This document shows positions 51,029-59,696 of a DNA stretch of 64,000 bases, in pieces; position 1 is the stretch's first letter, and each line of letters opens with the position of its first letter. The notes beneath the pieces are model-generated. The model saw only the letters and a program-made list of their open reading frames with translations. It had not been told where the DNA came from and made no database searches. Made by a program: the position numbers and the translations under genes. This DNA is from Steroidobacteraceae bacterium (lineage in GTDB: Bacteria; Pseudomonadota; Gammaproteobacteria; Steroidobacterales; Steroidobacteraceae), in NCBI GenBank assembly GCA_041395505.1, contig JAWLAG010000001.1, positions 2,418,001-2,482,000 of the forward strand. Direction: 5' to 3'.

Positions 51029-51538
51029 TCAGCCGTCACGTTTGAGCAGCTCACCGAGCTCGGCAAACGGCCGGCGCATCCTGACTGCCTGCGCCGGCCC
51101 GTCCTGTGGCGGCCCGGCGTGGCAGTCTTCATTCTCGTGGCGCGCCACGATTGGCAACGCCAGCAACAACTCTTCTTCGACCAGCTCGCTGATCGAAACC
51201 TGCATCCCCGGTGCGAGCAGGCTGTCGAGCCCGCCAGGCACTTTGCGTTCTTCCCGGTCACTACCGATCACCGCAAGCTGCGAACTCGCGCTCACCGGCC
51301 AACGAACGGTGCGCAGGCAGCGTTGGCAAACCAGCGGCAGCTCAGCCTGCAGTTCGATCGAAACCAGCGACAGTCCATAGTCGCGTCCGAACTCGGCATG
51401 ACCGCGCACCCAACCCTCATCCGCCGCCAGTTCCGGTGCAATCCGGGCCAGCGATGCCGGCTTGAGTTCAAAATCGAACCGGCTGTTGCGCTCGGACTCG
51501 CGTTCCACAGCCAGCGGACGTGACCAGTCGGCGCGCAT
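51029..51538 (-). CDS. yceD: YceD family (DUF177) protein, 23S rRNA accumulation
   Basis: YceD/DUF177 proteins are needed for 23S rRNA build-up and are usually coded just before rpmF, as here. The 169 residues include the Cys pair CQRCLRTVRWPV, then ISELVEEELLLALPIVARHENEDC and the C-terminal PFAELGELLK. ATG 51538 gives the family-like start RADWSRPLAVERE. The -10 element of a strong promoter ends ten bases before this codon, so the mRNA appears to start almost at the ATG. The upstream ATG at 51571 lies in the -35 element and is unlikely. Confidence 0.93.
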   Translation of the reverse strand: MRADWSRPLAVERESERNSRFDFELKPASLARIAPELAADEGWVRGHAEFGRDYGLSLVSIELQAELPLVCQRCLRTVRWPVSASSQLAVIGSDREERKVPGGLDSLLAPGMQVSISELVEEELLLALPIVARHENEDCHAGPPQDGPAQAVRMRRPFAELGELLKRDG

Positions 51539-51547
51539 GGGGCGCGT

Positions 51548-51576
51548 ATAATAGGTAGGCGCCTGCCGCAAGTCAA
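51548..51576 (-). promoter_or_regulatory. strong sigma70 promoter of yceD-rpmF-plsX-fabH
   Basis: Minus strand: TTGACT (51576-51571) and TATTAT (51553-51548), 17 bp apart. The predicted start is near 51541, about three bases before the yceD ATG, implying a leaderless or near-leaderless transcript. Confidence 0.8.
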
Positions 51577-51622
51577 AGCGAATTATCGCTAACCTATTGT
51601 TTCCTTGGGAATTACCTGCTTG

Positions 51623-52201
51623 ATGCCGCCCCTGATACTGGCCTCGACCTCGCCCTACCGCCGCGCCCTGCTCCTGCGGCTGGGCCTGCCTTTCGAAGCG
51701 CGCGCACCGCAGGTGGACGAATCCGCCGTCGGCATCGACGACGCGGCCGCGCGCGCTTCACATCTGGCGCTCGCCAAGGCGGAAGCCGTGGCAGCCGCGG
51801 CGCCCGATGCCGCAGTGATCGGCAGCGACCAGGTGGCGCTCCTTGGGAAGACGCTCCTCGGCAAGCCGGGTAGCATCGACAATTGCCGCAGACAACTGGC
51901 GGCCGCATCTGGCCATCGCATCAGCTTCTTTACTGCGGTAGCCGTCGTTGCGGCATCCCGCTCGTACTCGGTTGCGCACCTCGATCGGACCGATGTCATG
52001 GTTCGCAGGCTCGGCAGCGACGAAATCGACCGCTATATCGAGCGCGAACGACCGCTCGACTGTGCCGGCGGCTTCAAGGCCGAAGCCGCCGGGATCTGCC
52101 TGTTCGATTCGATAGACAGCCACGACCCGACGGCATTGATCGGTCTGCCGCTCATCTGGTTGAGCGGCGTATTGCGCGAGCTCGGCTATCAATTGCCCTG
52201 A
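51623..52201 (+). CDS. maf: Maf/YceF family nucleotide pyrophosphatase
   Basis: Maf-type enzymes hydrolyse modified or non-canonical NTPs; the YceF branch acts on 7-methyl-GTP. The 192 residues have LILASTSPYRRALLLRLGLPFEARAPQVDESAV, the catalytic Asp in AAVIGSDQVALL, GKPGSIDNCRRQLAAASGHRISFFTAV and GGFKAEAAGICLFDSIDSHDPTALIGLPL. The order next to yceD and rluC is as in E. coli, which favours the YceF branch. ATG 51623 fits the family start; a TTG at 51605 is in frame upstream. It is convergent with rluC. Confidence 0.93.
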   Translation: MPPLILASTSPYRRALLLRLGLPFEARAPQVDESAVGIDDAAARASHLALAKAEAVAAAAPDAAVIGSDQVALLGKTLLGKPGSIDNCRRQLAAASGHRISFFTAVAVVAASRSYSVAHLDRTDVMVRRLGSDEIDRYIERERPLDCAGGFKAEAAGICLFDSIDSHDPTALIGLPLIWLSGVLRELGYQLP

Positions 52202-52209
52202 CCGGGGCG

Positions 52210-53202
52210 CTACTGGAGACGCCCCTTCGCCTGCATCGGGGACAAAGCGTCGAGGACGGCTCGCAGGTCGTCGGCGAGCGGCGCATTGAAACTCTCCGCC
52301 TTGCCCCCCGGCCACTCGAAACTGATGCTCGAGGCGTGCAGGAACATGCGTTTGAGCCCCCGTTCGCGCCACAGCGCATTCGCATCGGCGTCGCCATATT
52401 TCTCATCGCCTGCAACCGCATGTCCCGCATGCGCGGCATGCACGCGAATCTGATGGGTGCGACCCGTATCGATCGCCACCTCGAGTAGTGTGGCCCGTTT
52501 GCCAAAGAACTCCACCGGACGAAACCGGCTCACCGCAGCCTTGCCGCCAGCATCGACGCGTACCGTGCGTTCGCCGCTGACGCGTGCGTCGGTACGAAGC
52601 GGAAAATCGATTACTTTCTGCCCGAGCTGCCAGCTGCCGTTCAACAGCGCGAGATAACGTTTGTCGAAGCATTGTTCGCGTATCAGCGCGTGCAATTCGC
52701 GCAAGGCGGCACGCTTGCGTGCCACCAGCAATACGCCACTCGTGTCGCGATCGAGACGATGCACGAGTTCGAGCGTCTCATCGGGACGCAGTGTTCGCAA
52801 CGCTTCGATCACGCCGAAGCTGACGCCACTGCCTCCATGCACCGCCATGCCGGCCGGCTTGTTGATGACCAGCAATTCACGAGTCTCGGCAATGATGCAG
52901 CCGGCGACAGCCTCGACCAGGGAGCGCGACGGCCGCCTGACCGCCGCGGGCGAGTCCGCACTTGCGTGCATCAAGGGCGGCACCCGCACGTTGTCGCCTG
53001 GTTGCAGGCGGAGCTCCGGGCGGGCCCGTCGCGAGTTGACCCGGACTTCTCCACGACGCACCAGCCGAAACAACCGGCTGCGGGGAACGTCCGGCAGCAG
53101 CCGCTCGAGGAAGCGGTCCAGCCTGACGCCCGCCTCGTCGGCCGGCACGGCAACATGTCTCACCTTGGAGCGGGATTCGGCTGGAACTGGAAGATCTGCC
53201 AC
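52210..53202 (-). CDS. rluC: 23S rRNA pseudouridine synthase RluC
   Basis: RluC makes pseudouridines 955, 2504 and 2580 in 23S rRNA. The 330 residues contain an N-terminal S4 domain (VRLDRFLERLLPDVPRSRLFRLVRRGEVRVNSRRARPELRLQPGDNVRVP-type layout) and the catalytic RluA-type domain with the active-site Asp in LVHRLDRDTSGVLLVARK and TGRTHQIRVHAAHAGHAVAGDEKYG. It is divergent from rne, the same arrangement as in E. coli, across 415 bp. Confidence 0.95.
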   Translation of the reverse strand: MADLPVPAESRSKVRHVAVPADEAGVRLDRFLERLLPDVPRSRLFRLVRRGEVRVNSRRARPELRLQPGDNVRVPPLMHASADSPAAVRRPSRSLVEAVAGCIIAETRELLVINKPAGMAVHGGSGVSFGVIEALRTLRPDETLELVHRLDRDTSGVLLVARKRAALRELHALIREQCFDKRYLALLNGSWQLGQKVIDFPLRTDARVSGERTVRVDAGGKAAVSRFRPVEFFGKRATLLEVAIDTGRTHQIRVHAAHAGHAVAGDEKYGDADANALWRERGLKRMFLHASSISFEWPGGKAESFNAPLADDLRAVLDALSPMQAKGRLQ

Positions 53203-53617
53203 GGTTTTTTGCGTAAATTGTTGTTTTTTAAAAGATCAGCTTATATGATGCCGCCGTTTCCGGTCGCTGCGCGGTTCGCAGGCTGGCCGGAGCAACAAAG
53301 TCCGCGGCGTGCGCGCCGCATGTTAGTTGGTCTGCGCAAGCGTGACCATCGATTGTCCGGCCGACACTGGATCAGGCAACCCGCAGCGAGCGAACAAGCC
53401 GCCCCGGGGCCACCATTGCAACGGTTGGTAGTGAAGGTTTCGGCACCCGCCAGGGCTCTGGCTGGCGCCACCCGACAAGAGTCATTCATGCTCTTTACGC
53501 CGCAAGCACCCCGCGTCGATGCCGCTGCCCCCAAGGGCGCGTCGCGCGCGCTGCGGCCGCCAACCTGGCAATCAAACCTGTCCCCGTCGTCGGCCCCGTA
53601 CTACCTGGTAGGGGTAA
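53203..53617 (+). ncRNA. rne 5' untranslated region (about 360 nt)
   Basis: No credible gene lies between rluC and rne. Given the promoter at 53221-53249, the rne leader should run from about 53256 to 53617. The E. coli rne leader is about 361 nt and folds into hairpins that RNase E itself recognises for feedback. Here GC-rich complementary segments are visible, including CTAC...GTAG at 53601-53611 next to the AGGGG ribosome-binding site, so similar autoregulation is plausible. Confidence 0.6.
53221..53249 (+). promoter_or_regulatory. sigma70 promoter of rne
   Basis: TTGTTT at 53221-53226 and TATGAT at 53244-53249, 17 bp apart, in an AT-rich stretch that contrasts with the GC-rich surroundings. 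Confidence 0.75.
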
Positions 53618-55891
53618 ATGAAAAGAATGCTCGTCAATGCAACTCAGCAAGAGGAGTTGCGCGTCGCACTGGTTGATGGTCAGAAGCTATTCGACCTCAG
53701 CATCGAGTTACTGTCGAAAGAACAAAAGAAAGCCAACGTCTACAAAGGCCGGATATCCCGCATCGAGCCCTCGCTCGAAGCATGCTTCGTCGATTACGGC
53801 AGTGAGCGACATGGCTTCCTGCCGCTGAAGGAAATCTCCCGCGAATATTTCAAGCGCGACGCCCAGGGCAGTCGCCAGAACATTCGCGACCTGTTGCACG
53901 AAGGTCAGGAGCTACTGGTTCAGGTCGAGAAGGAGGAACGCGGCAACAAGGGCGCGGCACTCACGACCTTCATCAGCCTGGCGGGCCGTTTCCTGGTGCT
54001 GATGCCGAACAACCCCCGCGCGGGCGGCGTGTCGCGTCGCATCGAGGGCGAGGACCGCGACCAGCTCCGTGAAGCAATGGACCAGCTGCAGATACCCGAC
54101 GGCATGGGCGCCATCGTGCGCACCGCCGGTGTCGGCCGCAAGGCCGAGGAGCTGCAGTGGGACCTCAATAACCTGGTCACGCAATGGCAGCAGATCGAAG
54201 GCGCCTCGAAGGAACGCAACGCGCCATTTCTCGTCTATCGCGACAGCGATCCGGTGACCCGCGCGCTTCGCGATTACTTCTCCGATGACATTGGCGAAGT
54301 ACTGATCGACGACTCGAATGCCTACAACATGGCGCTCGAGTACATGCAGCGATTCATGCCGCCTGAATCGCAGCGCCACCTCAAGCAGTACAACGATGAC
54401 ATTCCGTTGTTCACGCGCTATCAGATCGAGAGCCAGATCGAATCGGCCTATGCCCACAAGGTCCAGCTGCCCTCGGGCGGTAGCATAGTTATCGACTACA
54501 CCGAAGCGCTGGTGTCGATCGACATCAATTCCGCGCGCGCCACGCGCGGCGGCGATATAGAAACGACGGCGCTCAATACCAATCTCGAGGCCGCAGATGA
54601 GGTCGCGCGGCAACTGCGCATCCGGGACATCGGCGGGCTGATCGTCATCGATTTCATCGACATGGAATCACAGCAGAATCAGCGCGAGGTCGAGGAGCGG
54701 CTGCGTAGCGCCGTGCACATGGATCGCGCGCGCATACAGATCGGCAGGCTGTCGCGTTTCGGCCTGTTGGAGATGTCGCGCCAGCGCCTGAGACCGAGCC
54801 TCGACGAGTCGAGCCACGTGGTCTGTCCGCGCTGCGCCGGGATCGGCAGCATCCGCAGCGTCGAGTCGATGGCGCTTTCGATCCTGCGCCTGGTTGGCGA
54901 GGAAGCGCGCAAGGAGCGCACCGCAAAGGTCATCGTCGAATTGCCGGTGGAAGTCGCGACATTCCTTATCAACGAGAAACGCGACTGGCTGCGCACGCTC
55001 GAGGACAAGTCGCATGCCGAGCTCGTCATCGTACCGAACACCAACATGCAGACACCGGATTACACGATACGACGCATCCGCAATGATGAAGCCGAAGCGC
55101 CGGACGTTCGCAAGGCGAGCTACCTCATGCCGACGCCAGCGCCAGTCGTCGAACCAAGCGGCACGGGCGAGAAGATCAGCGGTCGCGAACAGGCGGCCGT
55201 CGCGGCCATCCTGCCGCCGACCGCCGCGCCAGCGCCCGTTGCAGCGGCTGCGGTCGCCGTGGCCGCAGAGAAGCCCGGGATATTCCGGCGCATGTGGCGG
55301 GCATTGTTTGGCGCCGGCAGTGATCCTGGCGCGACCCCGGCGCATCGCACCGCGGGAGCGCGGCGCGATGCATCGCGCCGCGGCACACGCCCCGACCGTA
55401 ACCGACGCGATGGTCGCCATCGTGACCGCGATCGTGACCGCGACCGCAAGCCCCGCGGAGGCGACGGCGGCGATGCGCGCCGCCGCAAGGAGACACAGGG
55501 CGGCCACGATGCGCGGCCACGCAATGACGCTGCGCGCCAGGGCGCCAATACGCCGAAGCCGCAGGGTGAGCAACCACGCCGAGAACGCGACGGCGACGAG
55601 CACAAGGCGCAGTCGGAGCGGCGCGGCCGACGCGGCCGGCGCGGCGGACGGCGGCGCGGACGCCGCCCAGGCGAAGGTAGCGAGGCACTGCCGCGCAATG
55701 ACCAGGGCGCATCGCAATCAACCGAAGGCAATGGCAGCGGTCACGAGGCCGCCGCTCGTGCCGCAGCGCCGAATTCACCCACGCCGCCAGCACCACCCGC
55801 TGCGCAAGCTGCGCCGCAGAGCGAGAGCAAGCCTTTCGTCGTATGGTCCTCCGACGCGGGCAACCGCACGACCTTTCCCGACGACAGGTAG
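53618..55891 (+). CDS. rne: ribonuclease E
   Basis: RNase E starts mRNA decay and processes rRNA and tRNA. The 757 residues hold the S1 domain (about 35-125), the 5' sensor, the DNase I-like site with SIDINSARATRGG and IVIDFIDM, and the Zn-link CPRCAGIGS at Cys404/Cys407. The C-terminal 250 residues are disordered: an Ala/Pro stretch, then two Arg-rich RNA-binding segments (RDASRRGTRPDRNRRDGRHRDRD and ERRGRRGRRGGRRRGRRPG). It is shorter than E. coli RNase E (1061 aa), and a degradosome scaffold is not evident beyond these segments. Confidence 0.96.
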   Translation: MKRMLVNATQQEELRVALVDGQKLFDLSIELLSKEQKKANVYKGRISRIEPSLEACFVDYGSERHGFLPLKEISREYFKRDAQGSRQNIRDLLHEGQELLVQVEKEERGNKGAALTTFISLAGRFLVLMPNNPRAGGVSRRIEGEDRDQLREAMDQLQIPDGMGAIVRTAGVGRKAEELQWDLNNLVTQWQQIEGASKERNAPFLVYRDSDPVTRALRDYFSDDIGEVLIDDSNAYNMALEYMQRFMPPESQRHLKQYNDDIPLFTRYQIESQIESAYAHKVQLPSGGSIVIDYTEALVSIDINSARATRGGDIETTALNTNLEAADEVARQLRIRDIGGLIVIDFIDMESQQNQREVEERLRSAVHMDRARIQIGRLSRFGLLEMSRQRLRPSLDESSHVVCPRCAGIGSIRSVESMALSILRLVGEEARKERTAKVIVELPVEVATFLINEKRDWLRTLEDKSHAELVIVPNTNMQTPDYTIRRIRNDEAEAPDVRKASYLMPTPAPVVEPSGTGEKISGREQAAVAAILPPTAAPAPVAAAAVAVAAEKPGIFRRMWRALFGAGSDPGATPAHRTAGARRDASRRGTRPDRNRRDGRHRDRDRDRDRKPRGGDGGDARRRKETQGGHDARPRNDAARQGANTPKPQGEQPRRERDGDEHKAQSERRGRRGRRGGRRRGRRPGEGSEALPRNDQGASQSTEGNGSGHEAAARAAAPNSPTPPAPPAAQAAPQSESKPFVVWSSDAGNRTTFPDDR

Positions 55892-55901
55892 AACCAGCTC
55901 A

Positions 55902-55928
55902 GGCCCCCGTCACGAGCGTGCGGGGGCC
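55902..55928. terminator. GC-rich hairpin between rne and the phosphatase gene
   Basis: Arms at 55902-55909 and 55921-55928 (eight G/C pairs) with an inner CAC/GTG stem. It lies between convergent genes and could end both transcripts, but no T-run follows. Confidence 0.45.
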
Positions 55929-56392
55929 GCTCGCTCCTGCAGTGCATGCAGCAGGCCGCGCGAGGCGGCCTCGATGAGATCGAGCACGGTCTCAAAGCCT
56001 TCGCTGCCGCCGTAATATGGGTCCGGCACCTCGAGCACCGGCGGCTCAGGGTGATATTCGAGCAGCAACCGCGCCCGTTCGCGATGCGCCGCAGGTGCAA
56101 TACGACGCATGTTCGCGAGGTTCTGGCGGTCCATCGCCAGCAGCAAGTCGAATCTTGAAAAATCCTCACGCGTAATCTGCCGCGCGCGTAGCGGCGCCAG
56201 ATCGTAGCCGCGGCCCGCGCCCGCGCGTTGCGCGCGTGCATCCGGCGGCTCCCCGACGTGATAGCCCGCGGTACCGGCGGAGTCGACCTGCAGCGCGAGC
56301 TGCGGCGCTTCGGTCGCGGCGATCCTGCGCAGCACGGCCTCGGCGGTGGGCGAGCGACAGATATTGCCTAGGCACACCATCAGCACGCGCAC
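55910..56392 (-). CDS. low-molecular-weight protein tyrosine phosphatase
   Basis: A 160-residue phosphatase with the P-loop VCLGNICRSPTAE (Cys7, Arg13 of the CX5R motif) near the N-terminus and the general acid Asp in VPDPYYGG. Bacterial members (Wzb-like) often act on tyrosine kinases for polysaccharide export, but no such kinase is nearby. GTG 56392 fits the family start and has GGGAG six bases upstream; a GTG at 56425 overlapping the oxyR stop is the alternative. It lies 29 bp after oxyR on the same strand. Confidence 0.93.
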   Translation of the reverse strand: MRVLMVCLGNICRSPTAEAVLRRIAATEAPQLALQVDSAGTAGYHVGEPPDARAQRAGAGRGYDLAPLRARQITREDFSRFDLLLAMDRQNLANMRRIAPAAHRERARLLLEYHPEPPVLEVPDPYYGGSEGFETVLDLIEAASRGLLHALQERAAPARS

Positions 56393-56421
56393 GCCGAACT
56401 CCCGGTCCGCGACGATTGCGG

Positions 56422-57309
56422 TCACTGCGCAGCGCCCGAAACCAGTTCGCAGAGCGCGTCGATCGCGACAACGCGCGAGCTGGAACGGATCCACATGGCG
56501 CCAATCGAGCGTTGTGGAGCCGGAGGCGCAAACGGCCGATAAACGAGCCCCTTGGCTCCGGCAAGCACACCTTCGCAAGCGAGGCGTGGCATCAGGGTAA
56601 CGCCAAGTCCTGCAGCAACCATCTGGCGCAGCGTCTCAAGGCTCGTCGCGCGCAAATCGCTTGCTTCATCCACTCCGACCGAGCGACACAGCTCGAGCGC
56701 CTGGTCGCGCAGGCAATGACCCTCATCGAGCAACAGCAGGTTTTCGCCTTGCAAATCGCGCATACGCAGGCGTCGGCGCACCGCCAGCGGGTGCCGGCGA
56801 GGCAAGGCGACCAGAAATGACTCGGCATATAGCGAGCGTGAAACCAGCCCCGTACCGGACACCGGCAGAGCCAGAACCGCCATGTCGATCTGCCCTTGAT
56901 GCAATGCTTCGAGCAGCGCGTCGGTCTTCTGCTCGATGACCTTGATGGCGAGCTTCGGCAGTGACTTCCGCAGCGGCGTCGCGATTCGCGGCAGCAAATA
57001 AGGCGCAATGGTGGGAATCAGGCCAAGGCGCAGATTCCCTTCCAGCGGATCGCGCCGGCGGCGCGCCGCGTCGCGCAGCTGCTCGGCGTCGATGACGATC
57101 TGCCGCGCACGGGGTAGCAGCTCCTCGCCCGCTGCAGTCAACATGACATGACGCGGTCGACGCTCGAAGAGGGTCACGCCGAGGTACTCCTCGAGCTTGC
57201 GCAACTGTGCCGACAACGTGGGCTGGCTGACATGACAGCGCTCGGCCGCGGCGCCGAAATGCAACGTCTCGCCCAGCGCCACGAAGTACTGCAGATCCCT
57301 CAGGTTCAT
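56422..57309 (-). CDS. oxyR: hydrogen-peroxide-sensing LysR-type regulator OxyR
   Basis: OxyR senses peroxide through a disulfide and activates catalase and peroxidase genes. The 295 residues have the LysR helix-turn-helix (MNLRDLQYFVALGETLHFGAAAERCHVSQPTLSAQLRKLEE) and the redox cysteines at Cys199 and Cys208 (DEGHCLRDQALELC), the same numbers as E. coli OxyR. The start at 57309 gives the canonical MNLRDLQY opening. No catalase or ahp gene is in the window, so its targets are elsewhere. It is probably co-transcribed with the phosphatase gene. Confidence 0.95.
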   Translation of the reverse strand: MNLRDLQYFVALGETLHFGAAAERCHVSQPTLSAQLRKLEEYLGVTLFERRPRHVMLTAAGEELLPRARQIVIDAEQLRDAARRRRDPLEGNLRLGLIPTIAPYLLPRIATPLRKSLPKLAIKVIEQKTDALLEALHQGQIDMAVLALPVSGTGLVSRSLYAESFLVALPRRHPLAVRRRLRMRDLQGENLLLLDEGHCLRDQALELCRSVGVDEASDLRATSLETLRQMVAAGLGVTLMPRLACEGVLAGAKGLVYRPFAPPAPQRSIGAMWIRSSSRVVAIDALCELVSGAAQ

Positions 57310-57412
57310 CGACAAATAGTTTATGTCTATCGAAATGCGAAAAACAATCGATTGGCTGGCTGGTGCACATCGCCGGTACGCCTGCGGATCGCGTGGCCTA
57401 GAGAACGGCGCG

Positions 57413-58735
57413 TCAGGATGTGCCAGGCGCGTGCCAGTTAAGGTGCCGGGTCGTGAGCATCGCCAGGGCAAGCGCCGCGAACAGGCCCAGCGCGCCTGTC
57501 AGCAAGGCATAGTCCTCGGATAGCACGAGCAGATAGAGCGCGCCATACAGCGTGGCGAAACCGCCGGCAGCAACGCTTCCGGTCGCACGACTGCGCATCA
57601 CGCCGGCGAGGTAAACGGCAAGCAGCGTGATCATGGCAAGCGATGCCAACCCGTAGGCAATTGCGAAACCGAGCTGCTCGGAAAGCGCGATCAGCAACAG
57701 ATAGAATACCGCAAGCGCGATACCAACCAGCAGGTAATGCATGGCGTGCAGGCGCGGCGCGCCGGCACGCCGGCCGAGTGTATATTCCCAAAGAAAGAGA
57801 CTGCCGAAAGTGAGCGCGATGAACAGCACGGCATAGTGAATCGCGCGATAGCTGCGCTGGTAGTGATCGACCGGCCGCAGCAGTCGCACACCGAAGTCGC
57901 TCGCACCGAGCTCATCGCAGCTGATCTCCTCATCGAACCAGTTGGGCGGTACTGCGCGGGTAATCTCGGGCACAGACCAACGGGCCGTGAATCCACCGCC
58001 CGTTACCTCGCGAAACTGCGGCGCGTAGCCGCCATCGAAGGACGGATGCGGCCAAGGTGATTGCAGGTCGACCTGGACATTCGCCGCGAGCGGCATGAAC
58101 GAGAAACGCCCGGTGCCGCCAAGCACCAGGTCGAGCTCGAACACCGCGGGTCCCTGCGCGTCCGCCGGGGTCGCATTAACTGCAGCGCTGATACCCGCAA
58201 GGTAATTGGTCGGCTCGGGCAGGAGCTTGACCGGAAATCCTGCGAAGTCGCTGCGCGAGAGTTCGCGTATGCCCCGTGGACTCGATATCGGCACGAGGAC
58301 CTTGGCTTCCTGCCACCGGATCGTTCCCGTGCCCTGGTCCTCGGCCAATTGTGCAAGGCGCGATGGATCGAAGCTCGCGCGTAGTTTCAAAGTAGCTGCG
58401 AAAGTCATGACTTCGTAGATCCCGCGAAAGCGAGGCTCCGGCTGCAGCTGGACACTCGCCTCGAGTTCATCCGGCAGGATCCGCAGCAGCCTGCGGTGGC
58501 TGACCGTCTTGGCGCCGTAGTAGGCGGGAACGTCGACCGGCACTACGAGCAGCGCTCCGCCCAAGCGCTGCGCCTGGCCGGTGGTGGCTGCGACCGATTC
58601 GGCCGCCTCGCTCTGCAACCCGCGCCGCTCGGCCAGGAGGTTTTCCACCTGCCCAAGCGGCAGGAGCAACGCGATCAAAAGGAGTGCCATCAACAACACG
58701 CGATTCAAAAGCGGCGGCAATCGGGGCAAGGTCAT
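57413..58735 (-). CDS. creD: inner-membrane protein CreD
   Basis: CreD is an inner-membrane protein linked to envelope stress and beta-lactam response. The 440 residues have one N-terminal membrane segment (about 10-30), a large periplasmic domain with the family blocks YYGAKTVSHRRLLRILPDEL, RFRGIYEVMTF and WFDEEISCDELGASDFGVRLLRPVDHYQRSYRAIHYAVLF, and about five to six C-terminal membrane segments. No creB or creC two-component genes are adjacent, so this is an orphan copy. ATG 58735 gives the expected short cytoplasmic start. Confidence 0.92.
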   Translation of the reverse strand: MTLPRLPPLLNRVLLMALLLIALLLPLGQVENLLAERRGLQSEAAESVAATTGQAQRLGGALLVVPVDVPAYYGAKTVSHRRLLRILPDELEASVQLQPEPRFRGIYEVMTFAATLKLRASFDPSRLAQLAEDQGTGTIRWQEAKVLVPISSPRGIRELSRSDFAGFPVKLLPEPTNYLAGISAAVNATPADAQGPAVFELDLVLGGTGRFSFMPLAANVQVDLQSPWPHPSFDGGYAPQFREVTGGGFTARWSVPEITRAVPPNWFDEEISCDELGASDFGVRLLRPVDHYQRSYRAIHYAVLFIALTFGSLFLWEYTLGRRAGAPRLHAMHYLLVGIALAVFYLLLIALSEQLGFAIAYGLASLAMITLLAVYLAGVMRSRATGSVAAGGFATLYGALYLLVLSEDYALLTGALGLFAALALAMLTTRHLNWHAPGTS

Positions 58736-58943
58736 GCGTTTCACCGTAACGGCTTGCTTTGTTCCGCCCTGTAGAGTGGACGCGCAATACGGCACGGCGG
58801 GGGCGCAATCATGACCAATCGAGGCAGGTTCAGGATGCGTTCATTTTCGCTGACCATAATGCGCAGGCGGTCCGCGGGCCGTCGGACGGTCGCCCGGCCT
58901 CACGGTAGGACACCACGGAGGTCAGGGCGACCGGACGTAGCTC

Positions 58944-59561
58944 TCAGTGACCGCCCTTGACGAAAATGCCCGCCCGGCCCAGTGCAATGGCCAGCTCCGC
59001 TTCGATCTGCGCAGCGCGCCCGCGCGGCAGCCTCCGCAAATGCATGACCGGACCCGTCAATAGTTCCAGTCCGCGGCGCAGCACCGAACCGGCCGCCCGT
59101 ATGCCCGCCTTGTGCTGATCGAACCGAAGTGCCGGAGCATAGCTCGTCATGCCAACGTATGCGCCATGAGGCCCCTGGCGACTGTCGCTGTAGTCGAGCA
59201 GCACGAGATAAATATTGTGGCGGCCACCCCGACCAGGAGAAAAGGCCGCGCAGACCTCATAGGCTGTGGCTAGCCAGTCGATGTAACGCATGGGCAACCA
59301 ATCGGGCACGGTGGCTGCGGCGCGACGCCAGATCCGCTCGATACCTGACTCGACGTCGGCCGCTCGCGCACCGCGCATCCATAGCTCGTGCAGATGATGC
59401 GCCGCGGCAAGTCCATCAGTCGCATCGATGGCCGCATCGAGGCCAGTTTGTAGCGTGGCCGAAGCAAGAGCGCGCAGCGGCCGCTCGCCAGGGTGCCGTT
59501 TGTCCAGATCAGGCCTGACGATGGACTTTGCTGCCCTGGCGCCCTCCCTTTGTTGTGCCAC
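58944..59561 (-). CDS. GIY-YIG-like protein, function unknown
   Basis: A 205-residue soluble protein. The C-terminal half has the spacing of a GIY-YIG fold: IYLVLLDY (first strand), AYVGMTSYAPALRFDQHKAG (YVG strand and the helix Arg), and IEAELAIALGRAGIFVKGG (the Glu and a final VKGG, as in some nuclease relatives). The N-terminal 100 residues are helical and unfamiliar (HHLHELWMRGARAADVESGIERIWRRAA). I cannot tell whether it is a nuclease. It is alone, between creD and a TonB receptor. The 208 bp to the creD start show nothing clear. Confidence 0.6.
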   Translation of the reverse strand: MAQQREGARAAKSIVRPDLDKRHPGERPLRALASATLQTGLDAAIDATDGLAAAHHLHELWMRGARAADVESGIERIWRRAAATVPDWLPMRYIDWLATAYEVCAAFSPGRGGRHNIYLVLLDYSDSRQGPHGAYVGMTSYAPALRFDQHKAGIRAAGSVLRRGLELLTGPVMHLRRLPRGRAAQIEAELAIALGRAGIFVKGGH

Positions 59562-59696
59562 TACAACACTCCCGTGGCCACTAGGTGATCAAAACATGAT
59601 GACCGGACAAACCGGGTACGGTACCTTTGCAAATTGACACGTTTGGACCGTCGACCAACACCCATAAGAATCCTAGCCGCAGACAGAGGGGGCGTC

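Noticed and set aside
55380..55660. Repeated CGTGACCGCGAC-like units resembling a tandem or CRISPR-like array
   Set aside because: They are in-frame Arg/Asp codons of the RNase E tail, irregular, with no spacers.
58736..58943. Small gene between creD and the GIY-YIG-like gene
   Set aside because: No frame has a plausible start with a ribosome-binding site and no clear RNA structure is seen.
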